Virus record (IMG/VR): IMGVR_UViG_3300043427_000209 | Span: 1 to 31,404 of that record | Direction: 5' to 3' (one strand) | DNA: 31,404 nt | Origin: a virus | Part shown: positions 24,030 to 30,373 of the stretch, in pieces | Position numbering within the stretch: position 1 is the first letter of the stretch | How the letters are laid out: the number at the start of each line of letters is the position of its first letter | Position numbers and translations under genes: made by a program | The notes under the pieces: generated by a model | Seen by the model: the letters and a program-made list of their open reading frames with translations, nothing else | Told to the model about the DNA's origin: nothing | The model's database searches: none

Positions 24030-24504
24030 GCCCCGCAAATACACCGGCAACACCGACCCGCATCCGAAGGCCCGTCCTGGCACAGTCCGGTTTCAGGAGA
24101 CAATGGTGTTCCTGTTCGGGATGAAGAACCTCGGGATCTTTGCGAACCGTCCGGTGCGTGGCGGTAAGGGTTTGTCGGTTCATGCGACCGGTCGTGCCTG
24201 CGATTTGGGTGGCACCCCGAAGCAATGCAAAGAGGCGACAGCCTTCCTTTTCGACAACCGCTACGAATTGGGTATCGAGGAGTTGCATGACTATGTGGGC
24301 CACTACCAGCAGACCAAGGGTTTCGGGGCCGGCTACCGCTGCGACCGGGACGCCTGGAAGGTTTACGACAAGAACACGATCGGCCCTGGTGGGAACTGGG
24401 TTCACTATGAGATCACCCCAGAGTTGGCTGACAATCCGGCGAAGGTGGATGCCGCGTTCAAGAAGGTGTTGGATGGGATCGCCGCCGCCCTTGGTGGCAA
24501 GTAG
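24022..24504 (+). CDS. Endolysin, M15-type peptidase
   Basis: A 160-residue protein of the D-Ala-D-Ala carboxypeptidase / L-Ala-D-Glu peptidase (VanY, M15) group, which cuts the peptide stems of peptidoglycan. Zinc ligands fit SVHATGRACD (His54 and Asp61, with Arg58) and WVHYE (His128, catalytic Glu130 region). There is no signal peptide and no separate wall-binding domain; the short C-terminal helix (about 135-160) may serve in binding. The GTG start overlaps the small membrane protein. It belongs to the lysis cassette with the holin-like genes downstream. Confidence 0.83.
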   Translation: MTKPRKYTGNTDPHPKARPGTVRFQETMVFLFGMKNLGIFANRPVRGGKGLSVHATGRACDLGGTPKQCKEATAFLFDNRYELGIEELHDYVGHYQQTKGFGAGYRCDRDAWKVYDKNTIGPGGNWVHYEITPELADNPAKVDAAFKKVLDGIAAALGGK

Positions 24505-24509
24505 TCGGC

Positions 24510-24515
24510 TACAAT
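24510..24515 (+). promoter_or_regulatory. -10 box of a leaderless promoter (lipoprotein gene)
   Basis: TACAAT ends 6 nt before the GTG at 24522. It lies 6 nt after the endolysin stop. No clear -35; no ribosome site before the GTG, consistent with leaderless initiation. Confidence 0.38.
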
Positions 24516-24521
24516 AGACGG

Positions 24522-24665
24522 GTGAAAAGAACCGTACGCCTCCAACTCGCCCTCGTGGTAGGGGTGTCGTTGGCTACGTTCATCACCGCTTGCACCGACC
24601 GATACAGGAACCCTGCTGATGACCCAAGAAATCAACCCCCGTCAACTGCCCCCGCGTCCCCGTAA
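24522..24665 (+). CDS. Small Pro-rich lipoprotein in the lysis cassette
   Basis: A 47-residue peptide from a GTG. Residues 2-6 are basic (KRTVR), 8-22 hydrophobic, and a lipobox ITAC places the lipidated Cys at residue 24. The mature part (TDRYRNPADDPRNQPP...) is short and Pro-rich, similar in design to Rz1-type outer spanins, although a monoderm host would not need a spanin. It overlaps the next gene by 47 nt in another frame. A membrane-anchored lysis or exclusion factor is possible; function unknown. Confidence 0.52.
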   Translation: MKRTVRLQLALVVGVSLATFITACTDRYRNPADDPRNQPPSTAPASP

Positions 24666-24921
24666 GAAGCGGATGACCCCGGACGAGTTGGAAGCTCGTA
24701 CCCGTGCGGTGCTGATTTTGACGTTGGCTGGCGTGTTGGGGTTCTCGGTGATGGCTCTCCTGTACAGCCTGATTTTTGTGTATCAGCCCGCCGAGCAGTC
24801 CCCGAATGACGCCGCTTTCTTGGGCATCCTTGAACCGTTGATGTTCTCGATTGGTGGGGCGTTGACTGGTTTGGCTGCTGGCGGTGCGATGGCTCGCCGT
24901 AAAGACGACGACAGCGAGTGA
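24619..24921 (+). CDS. Holin-like membrane protein
   Basis: A 100-residue protein with a basic, Pro-rich N-terminus (residues 1-22), one hydrophobic helix (about 30-52, VLILTLAGVLGFSVMALLYS), a short loop, a second hydrophobic helix (about 68-90, LEPLMFSIGGALTGLAAGGA) and a charged end MARRKDDDSE. Two spans with a charged C-terminus and location after the endolysin fit a class II holin. It begins inside the lipoprotein gene. Confidence 0.65.
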   Translation: MTQEINPRQLPPRPRKKRMTPDELEARTRAVLILTLAGVLGFSVMALLYSLIFVYQPAEQSPNDAAFLGILEPLMFSIGGALTGLAAGGAMARRKDDDSE

Positions 24922-24924
24922 CCT

Positions 24925-25119
24925 GTGGAGGCGGTGTGGGTGCCGATCCTTGTCGCTTTGATCGGCGGCCCGGTCATGTGGTTTCTCGCCCGGTTTGATC
25001 GGCGTAACACGGAACAGCATGGTGAGAACCAGAAGGTTCTGACCCGTATTGAAGGTAAGATTGAACGTCTTGACCAGCGGGTTGATGACCATATAACCTG
25101 GCACGCTCACGACAAATAA
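24925..25119 (+). CDS. Holin-like small membrane protein with coiled tail
   Basis: A 64-residue protein (GTG 24925; the GTG at 24934 with GGAG upstream is an alternative giving 61). One N-terminal helix (VWVPILVALIGGPVMWFLA) is followed by a charged coiled-coil-like tail with IEGKIERLDQRVDDHITWH. This 'VPILVALIGGPxMWFL...E.K...D' plan recurs in lysis cassettes of actinophages. It is the last gene before the terminator. Confidence 0.65.
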   Translation: MEAVWVPILVALIGGPVMWFLARFDRRNTEQHGENQKVLTRIEGKIERLDQRVDDHITWHAHDK

Positions 25120-25140
25120 GCCCTGGTCACAGGGTTTTTT
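25118..25140 (+). terminator. Rho-independent terminator closing the late operon
   Basis: CCCTG (25121-25125), loop GTCA, CAGGG (25130-25134), then six T. The stem can extend by AAG/TTT pairing. It begins at the stop of the last holin-like gene and marks the end of the virion and lysis transcription unit. Confidence 0.75.
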
Positions 25141-25158
25141 CTTGAAAGGTACTTGACA

Positions 25159-25362
25159 TTGGACTCGACCCTTAGTCAACTCATCCCTGACATTCGGTAT
25201 TACCTGACTCGGGTGATGCCTAGGGGACAGCAGGAAGCCGACGATTTGGTGCGGCTGATTGCTAGATTGGAGGATTATGGGACTCGCGGAAAGGTTGGCG
25301 GTCGCACCTGTTGTGAAGCCGCAGATGTGTGCGGTCGGAAGGCTGCTGGAACGGCTGCCTGA
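25159..25362 (+). CDS. Small protein, unknown
   Basis: The frame starts at TTG 25153 or TTG 25159; the latter lies 9 nt after GAAAGG and is preferred, giving 67 residues. The first 40 residues look genuine and helical (LSQLIPDIRYYLTRVMP, then EADDLVRLIARLEDYG). The last 28 residues lie over the next gene in another frame and are Cys/Gly-rich, which may be read-through sequence without function. No family recognised. It is the first gene after the terminator. Confidence 0.45.
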   Translation: MDSTLSQLIPDIRYYLTRVMPRGQQEADDLVRLIARLEDYGTRGKVGGRTCCEAADVCGRKAAGTAA

Positions 25363-25549
25363 ACCGGAGGCGGTCGCGTTGCAGGATGCGATTGACAAGA
25401 TCAGAGTGGTAGATCCTGGTACCCGGAAGGGTCGATCTGAGGGCTACACGTCGGTCTGGTTGACGAACATTCTGAAAGATGAGGGGCATAACTTGTCCCG
25501 TCATACGGTGACCCGGCACGTGGCGAGGGAGTGCAGTTGTGGCTCTTAG
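25277..25549 (+). CDS. Small HTH-like protein
   Basis: A 90-residue protein from the ATG at 25277 with GGAGG upstream (the frame itself opens at 25259). The N-terminal part VKPQMCAVGRLLERLPEPEA is followed by DAIDKIRVVD and a likely helix-turn-helix, YTSVWLTNILKDEGHNLSRHTVTRHV (about 57-82, too long to give whole as one motif; key residues Trp, Leu, Asn, His, Arg), and a final CSCGS. It could be a regulator or a terminase-small-subunit-like protein. It overlaps the metallophosphoesterase start by 11 nt. Confidence 0.68.
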   Translation: MGLAERLAVAPVVKPQMCAVGRLLERLPEPEAVALQDAIDKIRVVDPGTRKGRSEGYTSVWLTNILKDEGHNLSRHTVTRHVARECSCGS

Positions 25550-26702
25550 CGATCGTTTGGCTTCGCCGCCGCCTGCGCCGAGCAAGGAGACTTTGGGGCG
25601 GCTCGCTGATCTACTCTCCCGGCAAGGTATCTCTGTCGATGAGGTCGGCAAGATCATGCGTGTGTCCGTGTATCAGTCACTCACGAAGAACGAGGACGGT
25701 GACGCGGAAATTCACGACCTGCTCGGAATCCAGTTTTCTCCTACGTGGGAGACAGGACCGGAGTGGGAGACTGTGCGACAGGGGCCACCCGCCAAGGTGA
25801 CTGTCCGGTTGCCGAAACCTGAGGCAAAACCTGACGGGTTTGAGGTGGCGGTGGTGCTGCCGGATATGCAGATCGGCTACTTCCGTGGTGTTGATGGTGG
25901 TTTGGAACCGACGCATGATGAGGCGGCGATCTCGATTGCTGAGGCGATCATCGCATCCGCCCAGCCAAACAAGATTGTGTTGGTGGGCGACAATCTGGAT
26001 GCCCCAGAGTTCGGCAAGTACCGGCTGTCGCCAGCGTTCTCGTTGACGACACAGGCCAGTATTGATCGGGCGACCGAGTTGTGTTTCCGTCTGCGGGCGT
26101 TGGCCCCTGATGCGGAGATCGTGTGGATCGCCGGCAACCATGAGGAGCGTATCTCTAATGCGACGTTGGACAATCTTAAAGCTGCGTACGGCATCAAGAG
26201 AGGTCTTGCACCTGATTCTCTACCCGTACTATCTATCCCGTTCCTTCTACGAATGGAAGAAAGTCAGATCGACTATCGACCGGGCTACCCTGCCGGGTCG
26301 TACTGGATCAACGAGCGACTGCGTGTCATACATGGAGACAAAGTTGCCTCCGGGGGCAGCACCGCACACAAGTACCTCGCCAACAGCAAAACCTCTGTCC
26401 TCTACGGTCACATTCACCGACGTGAATGGGCGGAACGTAGCCGTGAAGATTTCGATGGCGCGAAAACGATCATGGCGGCATCGCCTGGTTGTCTTGCGCG
26501 ATGTGATGGCAGCGTTCCGTCTACGAAAGGCGGCCTCGACCTGGAAGGGCGACCGCTTCCGATAGTGGAGGACTGGCAGCAGGGGGTGGGGGTGGTCACC
26601 TATCAGCCTGGTGACGGCGAGTTCTGGTATGAGCAGGTTCCGATCCATTCAGGCCGTGCCTGGTGGCGGGGTAAACTGTTCTCATGTCAGCCGAGTTTGT
26701 AG
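25539..26702 (+). CDS. Calcineurin-like metallophosphoesterase
   Basis: A 387-residue protein with the motif series of this superfamily: LPDMQIGY (Asp109-x-Gln111), VGDNLD (Gly150-Asp151, Asp154), IAGNHEERI (Asn200-His201-Glu202), HGD (265-267) and YGHIHRRE (His291, His293). These bind two metal ions and hydrolyse phosphoesters. Motif I has Gln in place of the usual His, a change common in phage members. Residues 1-100 are an N-terminal extension with a helical part (ETLGRLADLLSRQGISVDEV) that could bind a partner or DNA. The GTG start is supported by GAGGGAG upstream. Its substrate (nucleotide, DNA end or cyclic nucleotide signal) is unknown. Confidence 0.85.
   Translation: MALSDRLASPPPAPSKETLGRLADLLSRQGISVDEVGKIMRVSVYQSLTKNEDGDAEIHDLLGIQFSPTWETGPEWETVRQGPPAKVTVRLPKPEAKPDGFEVAVVLPDMQIGYFRGVDGGLEPTHDEAAISIAEAIIASAQPNKIVLVGDNLDAPEFGKYRLSPAFSLTTQASIDRATELCFRLRALAPDAEIVWIAGNHEERISNATLDNLKAAYGIKRGLAPDSLPVLSIPFLLRMEESQIDYRPGYPAGSYWINERLRVIHGDKVASGGSTAHKYLANSKTSVLYGHIHRREWAERSREDFDGAKTIMAASPGCLARCDGSVPSTKGGLDLEGRPLPIVEDWQQGVGVVTYQPGDGEFWYEQVPIHSGRAWWRGKLFSCQPSL
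26672..26677 (+). promoter_or_regulatory. -10 box of a leaderless promoter (zinc-ribbon gene)
   Basis: TAAACT lies 6 nt before the ATG at 26684, within the end of the metallophosphoesterase gene. No clear -35. Confidence 0.38.
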
Positions 26703-26806
26703 AGTGCGAGGAATGCGGAGCCGAGTATGACCGACGAGAACGACGATGCCCTGAGTGCGGAGGGAAGCGACGAGTGGGAGAAGGACGACCAGTTCGACCC
26801 CGATGA
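26684..26806 (+). CDS. 40-residue zinc-ribbon microprotein
   Basis: The peptide has two CxxCG knuckles, CEECG (Cys8, Cys11) and CPECG (Cys22, Cys25), separated by a charged loop, and a basic tail GKRRVGEGRPVRPR. This is a complete rubredoxin-like or ribbon zinc site. It overlaps the metallophosphoesterase by 19 nt and the next gene by 80 nt. The paired knuckles and the leaderless box make chance unlikely. Role unknown; nucleic-acid or protein binding. Confidence 0.6.
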   Translation: MSAEFVECEECGAEYDRRERRCPECGGKRRVGEGRPVRPR

Positions 26807-27104
26807 CGGTCAATGGCAGCTCGTGTTGGTTCAATGGGCTGACGCTCATAGTGGTGAGGAAGGTCCGGGTTGGACGGAGACGGAGAGTTATGTGCCGGGT
26901 CCGTGTATGCCGATGACTGTCGGCTGGGTGTGGCCGAACTGTAAGCCTGGCTATCTGACGTTGTGTGGGACGGTGATGAACACGGCGATCGAGCCGGAAA
27001 CGGTGAGCGGTGTTGAACACATCCCGATCGCGTGCGTGACGGCGGTGTATTCGTTGCATTATGCGACACCGATAGATCCGTTCACCGAAGAAATTAGTGA
27101 TTGA
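26727..27104 (+). CDS. Conserved phage protein of unknown function
   Basis: Up to 125 residues from the ATG at 26727. The first 30 residues are very acidic and lie over the zinc-ribbon gene; the domain proper starts near QLVLVQWADAHSGEEGPGWT (about 31-50), then SYVPGPCMPMTVGWVWPNCK and a beta-rich end with HIPIACVTAVYSL. The pattern 'W.DAHSG..GW...V.SVGWL...KPG.LTL' is a small protein type often seen in phage early regions. A later start, such as GTG 26823, cannot be excluded. Confidence 0.68.
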   Translation: MTDENDDALSAEGSDEWEKDDQFDPDDGQWQLVLVQWADAHSGEEGPGWTETESYVPGPCMPMTVGWVWPNCKPGYLTLCGTVMNTAIEPETVSGVEHIPIACVTAVYSLHYATPIDPFTEEISD

Positions 27105-27129
27105 CAAGAGCTTGCTACACCCGTAGGGT
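27101..27129 (+). promoter_or_regulatory. Promoter upstream of the HNH gene
   Basis: TTGACA (27101-27106, perfect -35), a 17-nt spacer and TAGGGT (27124-27129). It begins at the stop codon of the preceding gene and gives a leader of about 22 nt with an AAAGGA ribosome site. It could drive the HNH gene and the recombination genes downstream. Confidence 0.62.
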
Positions 27130-27157
27130 ATGACTGGGGTTAGCGAAAGGATAAAGA

Positions 27158-27658
27158 ATGGACACCAAGATTTGCTCTATTGACGGCTGCAAACGAAACG
27201 CAAGAAGTCGAGGATGGTGTCCAATGCACTATGCTCGTTTTCAACGTAATGGCGACCCAACGCTCGTCATTGACCGGTGGGCCAATCGCAGCACCGAAGA
27301 CCTGAATTGGTCAGTAAACGCAGACGGTTACCGATATGCGTATTACCAAAACAAAAGAATTTTGGAGCATCGTTTTGTTTGGCAGCAACATCATGGTCGT
27401 GTGTTACACCCCTTTGAGAACATTCATCACATCAACGGGATCAGGCATGATAACCGCATTGAGAACCTGGAACTGTGGACGAAAGCCCAACCTTGCGGCC
27501 AGCGTCCCGAGGATCTGGTGACGTGGGTTGTTGAGAACTATCCGGAACTAGTCGCAAAACAAATGAAGAAAGGTAAAGGTAGTGGGAAATCTCATAGTGA
27601 AACCCCAACACGGGTCAATCGAATGGTTGAGACTGCGGCATCGGGACGAGGACGGTAG
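27158..27658 (+). CDS. HNH endonuclease (homing-type)
   Basis: A 166-residue protein. A zinc-binding N-terminus uses Cys6, Cys11, Cys21 and His24 (CSIDGCKR...WCPMH). The HNH core spans about 68-107: ILEHRFVW, then ENIHHINGIRHDNRIENLEL, with His90-His91, Asn99 and Asn103 as likely active-site and structural residues. Codon use is more A/T-rich than in the neighbours. The last 25 residues (from about KSHSETPTRVNRM) are encoded over the start of the exonuclease gene in a different frame. This looks like a mobile homing-type nuclease gene inserted into the early operon. Confidence 0.85.
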   Translation: MDTKICSIDGCKRNARSRGWCPMHYARFQRNGDPTLVIDRWANRSTEDLNWSVNADGYRYAYYQNKRILEHRFVWQQHHGRVLHPFENIHHINGIRHDNRIENLELWTKAQPCGQRPEDLVTWVVENYPELVAKQMKKGKGSGKSHSETPTRVNRMVETAASGRGR

Positions 27659-28538
27659 GCCCGTCATCTCGGCGTCGGATGCGGCGGCTGTGCATGGTGA
27701 GCATCGGTTCAAGACCCGGCATCAGCTGTTCGCTGAGAAGCAGGCACCGGAACCGCCGATCTCGATCACGAACGCTGCGATGGAGCGTGGTAACCGGTTG
27801 GAGCCGGTGATTCGTGAGTGGGCTGGCGACCGTTTGGGTGTGCGTCTGGTGGAGCCTCGCTATATGTACGCCATCGAGAACGATACGGCACCGATGTTGG
27901 CGACGTTGGATGCGGTGGACGAATGGTCGTATGAGAACCAGCCGGATCAGCCTGCCGTGGTGGTTGAGATCAAGACGTACAACCGGGAGTGGGATGGTGT
28001 GCTGCCCCGCTACTGGTATTGGCAGGGTGTTCAGCAGGCGTTGTGTGCGAACGTGGAGACGATCACTTGGGCGGTGTTCGATGCGACACTCAGCTTGCAC
28101 CTGTATGAACAGCACGTCACCGAGGACGAGGCGTTGGAACATATCCGTGCGGTGCAGGATTTTGTGTTCTGGCTACGCATGGGTGAACCAAACCCGGAGT
28201 GGCCTGCTACGTACGATGACATTCAGGCGACGTATCCGCAGGCGTTGAGCGGTGTCGCTGATCTGAGCGAATACGCTCACCTGCTGTCCGAGTTGAAGGA
28301 TGTGCAGGCCCGCAAGAAGGAGATGTCTGCCACCGAGGACGAGTTGAAAGCGAAGATCGCCGGCTTGTTGGGTGACGCTGACACCGGTACGGTGGACGGG
28401 GCGACCGTGGTGACGTGGAAGAACCAATCACGTACGTCGTTCGACAGTAAAGGTTTCTCTGCGGATCACCCTGATCTGGCGGAGAAGTACACAAAGAGCA
28501 GCACGTTCCGTGTGTTGCGTGTGAAAGGAGAAAAGTAA
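27582..28538 (+). CDS. YqaJ-type exonuclease (lambda-exonuclease-like)
   Basis: A 318-residue PD-(D/E)XK nuclease. Landmarks are ISASDAAAVHG (29-39), ERGNRLEP (Glu74), MLATLDAVDE (Asp110), VVEIKT (Glu129, Lys131) and YWQGVQQALC (Gln148, Gln151). The C-terminal part (about 240-318) holds a coiled helix ELKDVQARKKEMSATEDEL and a beta end, as in recombination-associated members. It degrades one strand of double-stranded ends to make 3' overhangs for the annealing protein downstream. The GTG start at 27582 lies inside the HNH gene; GTG 27597 is an alternative. Confidence 0.88.
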   Translation: MGNLIVKPQHGSIEWLRLRHRDEDGRPVISASDAAAVHGEHRFKTRHQLFAEKQAPEPPISITNAAMERGNRLEPVIREWAGDRLGVRLVEPRYMYAIENDTAPMLATLDAVDEWSYENQPDQPAVVVEIKTYNREWDGVLPRYWYWQGVQQALCANVETITWAVFDATLSLHLYEQHVTEDEALEHIRAVQDFVFWLRMGEPNPEWPATYDDIQATYPQALSGVADLSEYAHLLSELKDVQARKKEMSATEDELKAKIAGLLGDADTGTVDGATVVTWKNQSRTSFDSKGFSADHPDLAEKYTKSSTFRVLRVKGEK

Positions 28539-28870
28539 TGAACGGTATCCGTGAGGCGGAACGGTTGCGTGACGAAGCCATCGAGCGTGGCTGGCAGAAC
28601 GCAGCTGAGAAGTTTCGTGACCTGTCGTTGCAGGCGATCATCGTGTTGTCTGAAACGGAAGACGAGTTCACCACCGACGACGTGTGGGAATACTTCGGTG
28701 AGAACAATGCCGGTCTGACGCATGATGGCCGTGCGTTGGGTGGTGCGATGAAGCGGGCTGAGGGTTTGGGGTTGATCGCCCCGACTGATAGGTTCGTGTC
28801 GAGTGAACGGGCGGCGTGTCATCGTCGGCCTGTCCGTGTGTGGGAATCCCTAGTGAAAGGAAACAAGTAA
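28538..28870 (+). CDS. Small conserved protein, possible winged helix
   Basis: A 110-residue protein, TAATG-coupled on both sides, with AAAGGAG upstream. Residues 1-30 form a charged helix. The rest looks like a winged-helix fold: ETEDEFTTDDVWEYFGENN, then DGRALGGAMKRAEGLGLIAP and a C-terminal RRPVRVWESL. Similar 'TTDDVW..F......R.LG.AM..A..LGLI' proteins occur in actinophage replication regions. It sits between exonuclease and annealing protein, so a loader or accessory role in recombination or replication is possible, not shown. Confidence 0.72.
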   Translation: MNGIREAERLRDEAIERGWQNAAEKFRDLSLQAIIVLSETEDEFTTDDVWEYFGENNAGLTHDGRALGGAMKRAEGLGLIAPTDRFVSSERAACHRRPVRVWESLVKGNK

Positions 28871-29517
28871 TGATTGAGAAGGATGTTGATGGGTTGCGGA
28901 AGATCCTGAAGGATCACGCTGTACCTGACCCGAGGATCGTGTCCAAGTTGCCGAAGGGTGGGGTGACGCTCGACTTCGTTGGTCACGCTGACATCACCCG
29001 CATCTTGATTGAGATCGACCCGACATGGAGCATTGACCCTGTAGCGTTCGACGACGCTGGTCTGCCGGCCCGTGTGAAGATCGGCAACATGATCCAGTCT
29101 GGGTTCTGGATGACGTTGCTCGGCCAGACCCGGTATTGCGTCGGTTCGGTGGAGGAACGCAAGTCTGATGTCGGCAAGGAGTTGGTGTCTGATGCGATCC
29201 GTAACGGTGCGATGCGGTTCGGTGTTGCCCTCTCGCTGTGGACTAAGGCTGAGTGGGAAGACCTGGCCCATACCCCTGCTGCCGCCCCGGAGATTGTTAC
29301 GTCAAAGAAAGTATCTTCGGTGAAAGCATCCAAGCCGGAGCCGGTACGTCCCGCCCACCCTGATGCACTCGCCAAGTTCGTCACCGTTTGTGCGGAAGCC
29401 AACCTCGACCACGATCGTGTGGCCGACCATGCCGGTGTGGATCTCACCGGAATCGTAACCACAGCGGATCTCGTGAAGCTGCGAGAATCGTTCAAACACC
29501 TGAAAGGGAATACATGA
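28870..29517 (+). CDS. Rad52-like single-strand annealing protein (putative)
   Basis: A 215-residue protein; the ATG at 28870 has GAAAGGA upstream and TAATG coupling (the frame opens earlier at 28816). The core runs from VTLDFVGHADITRILIEIDP (32-51) to SDAIRNGAMRFGVALSLW (107-124), the latter matching the 'SDAxKRAAxxFGIGxYLW' helix of Rad52-type annealing proteins. A basic linker (about 140-165) and a helical C-terminus (about 170-215) follow, like the protein-interaction tails of such recombinases. Placement between exonuclease and SSB strongly supports this role. Confidence 0.76.
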   Translation: MIEKDVDGLRKILKDHAVPDPRIVSKLPKGGVTLDFVGHADITRILIEIDPTWSIDPVAFDDAGLPARVKIGNMIQSGFWMTLLGQTRYCVGSVEERKSDVGKELVSDAIRNGAMRFGVALSLWTKAEWEDLAHTPAAAPEIVTSKKVSSVKASKPEPVRPAHPDALAKFVTVCAEANLDHDRVADHAGVDLTGIVTTADLVKLRESFKHLKGNT

Positions 29518-29894
29518 ATCAGATTACCGTGATCGGTAACGTCGGACGCCAACCCGAAGGCTTGAAGTACACAGGCTCAGGGCTGGCTGTCTTGAAGTTC
29601 TCTGTCGCAGACACACGCGGCAAGGATGACCAGAAGAAAACATCATGGTACGACATTGTGGTGTTCGGAGATCAGGCTGAAGCTGTCGTGGAACACATCG
29701 GCAAGGGTGACCGCATCATTGTGGCAGGCCGCCTGCAGGTGGAGGACTACGAGAAGAAGGACGGCAGCAAGGGCAAGCGTGTCGAGATCATCGCTGACGC
29801 TGTTGGCCGTGTCGTCCGTGACTCCAAGAACCCTGTCGATCAGTTGAAGCAGGCGTTCAACGCGACTGAAGTTCAGGATGAAGACCCATTCTGA
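29514..29894 (+). CDS. ssb: Single-stranded DNA-binding protein
   Basis: A 126-residue OB-fold protein. MNQITVIGNVGRQPEGLKYT, VLKFSVADTRGK, TSWYDIVVFGDQAE and KGDRIIVAGRLQVEDYE are classical SSB segments. The C-terminal linker is short and the tip DEDPF retains the acidic-Phe end that binds partner proteins. The ATG at 29514 overlaps the stop of the annealing protein (ATGA); the longer frame from 29388 is not the start. It protects ssDNA and works with the upstream recombination genes. Confidence 0.95.
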   Translation: MNQITVIGNVGRQPEGLKYTGSGLAVLKFSVADTRGKDDQKKTSWYDIVVFGDQAEAVVEHIGKGDRIIVAGRLQVEDYEKKDGSKGKRVEIIADAVGRVVRDSKNPVDQLKQAFNATEVQDEDPF

Positions 29895-30057
29895 TGACCA
29901 TTCGGTACGGTGGTGGTGCGCTTCCTGCGGGGAGCGCGTCACTACCCATGTACCATTGACGGAACCCCCCTACCATTGGTGCCGTACCCGTCGCGGGCGG
30001 CGGTACGACTTGGAGATTGAAGATGAGCAAGCAACGCGCAAAAGGAACGATGTTTGA
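29878..30057 (+). CDS. 59-residue Cys/His zinc-finger-like protein
   Basis: A frame shifted from its neighbours begins at ATG 29878 inside the end of ssb and stops at 30057 inside the nuclease gene. It reads RWWCASCGERVTTHVPLTEP then PYHWCRTRRGRRYDLEIEDE. Cys14, Cys17, His33 and Cys35 could form one zinc site. The form 'WWCxxCGxxVxxHVPLTEPPxHxC' is a plausible short zinc protein and fills what would otherwise be a 128-nt gap in a genome with almost no gaps. Function unknown. Confidence 0.55.
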   Translation: MKTHSDDHSVRWWCASCGERVTTHVPLTEPPYHWCRTRRGRRYDLEIEDEQATRKRNDV

Positions 30058-30358
30058 GTCTGCTGTCGCACAGTTTTTGCGTGACAACGGGTTCCCGTAC
30101 GCTGAGCGTCGTGCTTTGCAAGGGGTACAGGATAAGGGTGACCTGACTGGGATGCCTGGTCTGGTGATCGAGTGTAAGAATCATAAAGAGTTGTCGCTCT
30201 CGGAGTGGCTGAAGGAAACAGAAACGGAGAGGCAGAACGCGGGTGCCGAGTTCGGAATCCTGGTCGCTAAGCGGCGTGGGGTTTGGGATGCGGGCCAGTC
30301 GTATGCGGTTCTGACCCTTGAAGCTATGGCTCGCTTGTTGAAGCAGGCTGGCTACTGA
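30023..30358 (+). CDS. Holliday-junction-resolvase-like PD-(D/E)XK nuclease
   Basis: A 111-residue nuclease from the ATG at 30023 with GGAG 7 nt upstream (TTG 30017 is an alternative). Active-site residues fit GTMFESAVAQFL (Glu12), KGDLTG (Asp40) and LVIECKNH (Glu50, Lys52), the archaeal-Hjc or VRR-like layout. It would cut branched DNA before packaging or during recombination. It follows the annealing and ssDNA-binding genes, completing the set. Confidence 0.8.
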   Translation: MSKQRAKGTMFESAVAQFLRDNGFPYAERRALQGVQDKGDLTGMPGLVIECKNHKELSLSEWLKETETERQNAGAEFGILVAKRRGVWDAGQSYAVLTLEAMARLLKQAGY

Positions 30359-30373
30359 CCTAAGGAGAGTCCG

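Noticed and set aside
25153-25181. TTGACA at 25153-25158 as a -35 box
   Set aside because: No acceptable -10 box at 16-18 nt downstream, and the sequence lies at the start of a short coding frame.
24583-25398. 271-codon minus-strand frame over the holin-like genes and terminator
   Set aside because: It runs antisense through a clear terminator and two membrane-protein genes; composition is not protein-like.
29894-29959. 21-codon frame starting with TGATG after ssb
   Set aside because: Too short, Gly-rich without features; the overlapping Cys/His frame from 29878 explains the region better.
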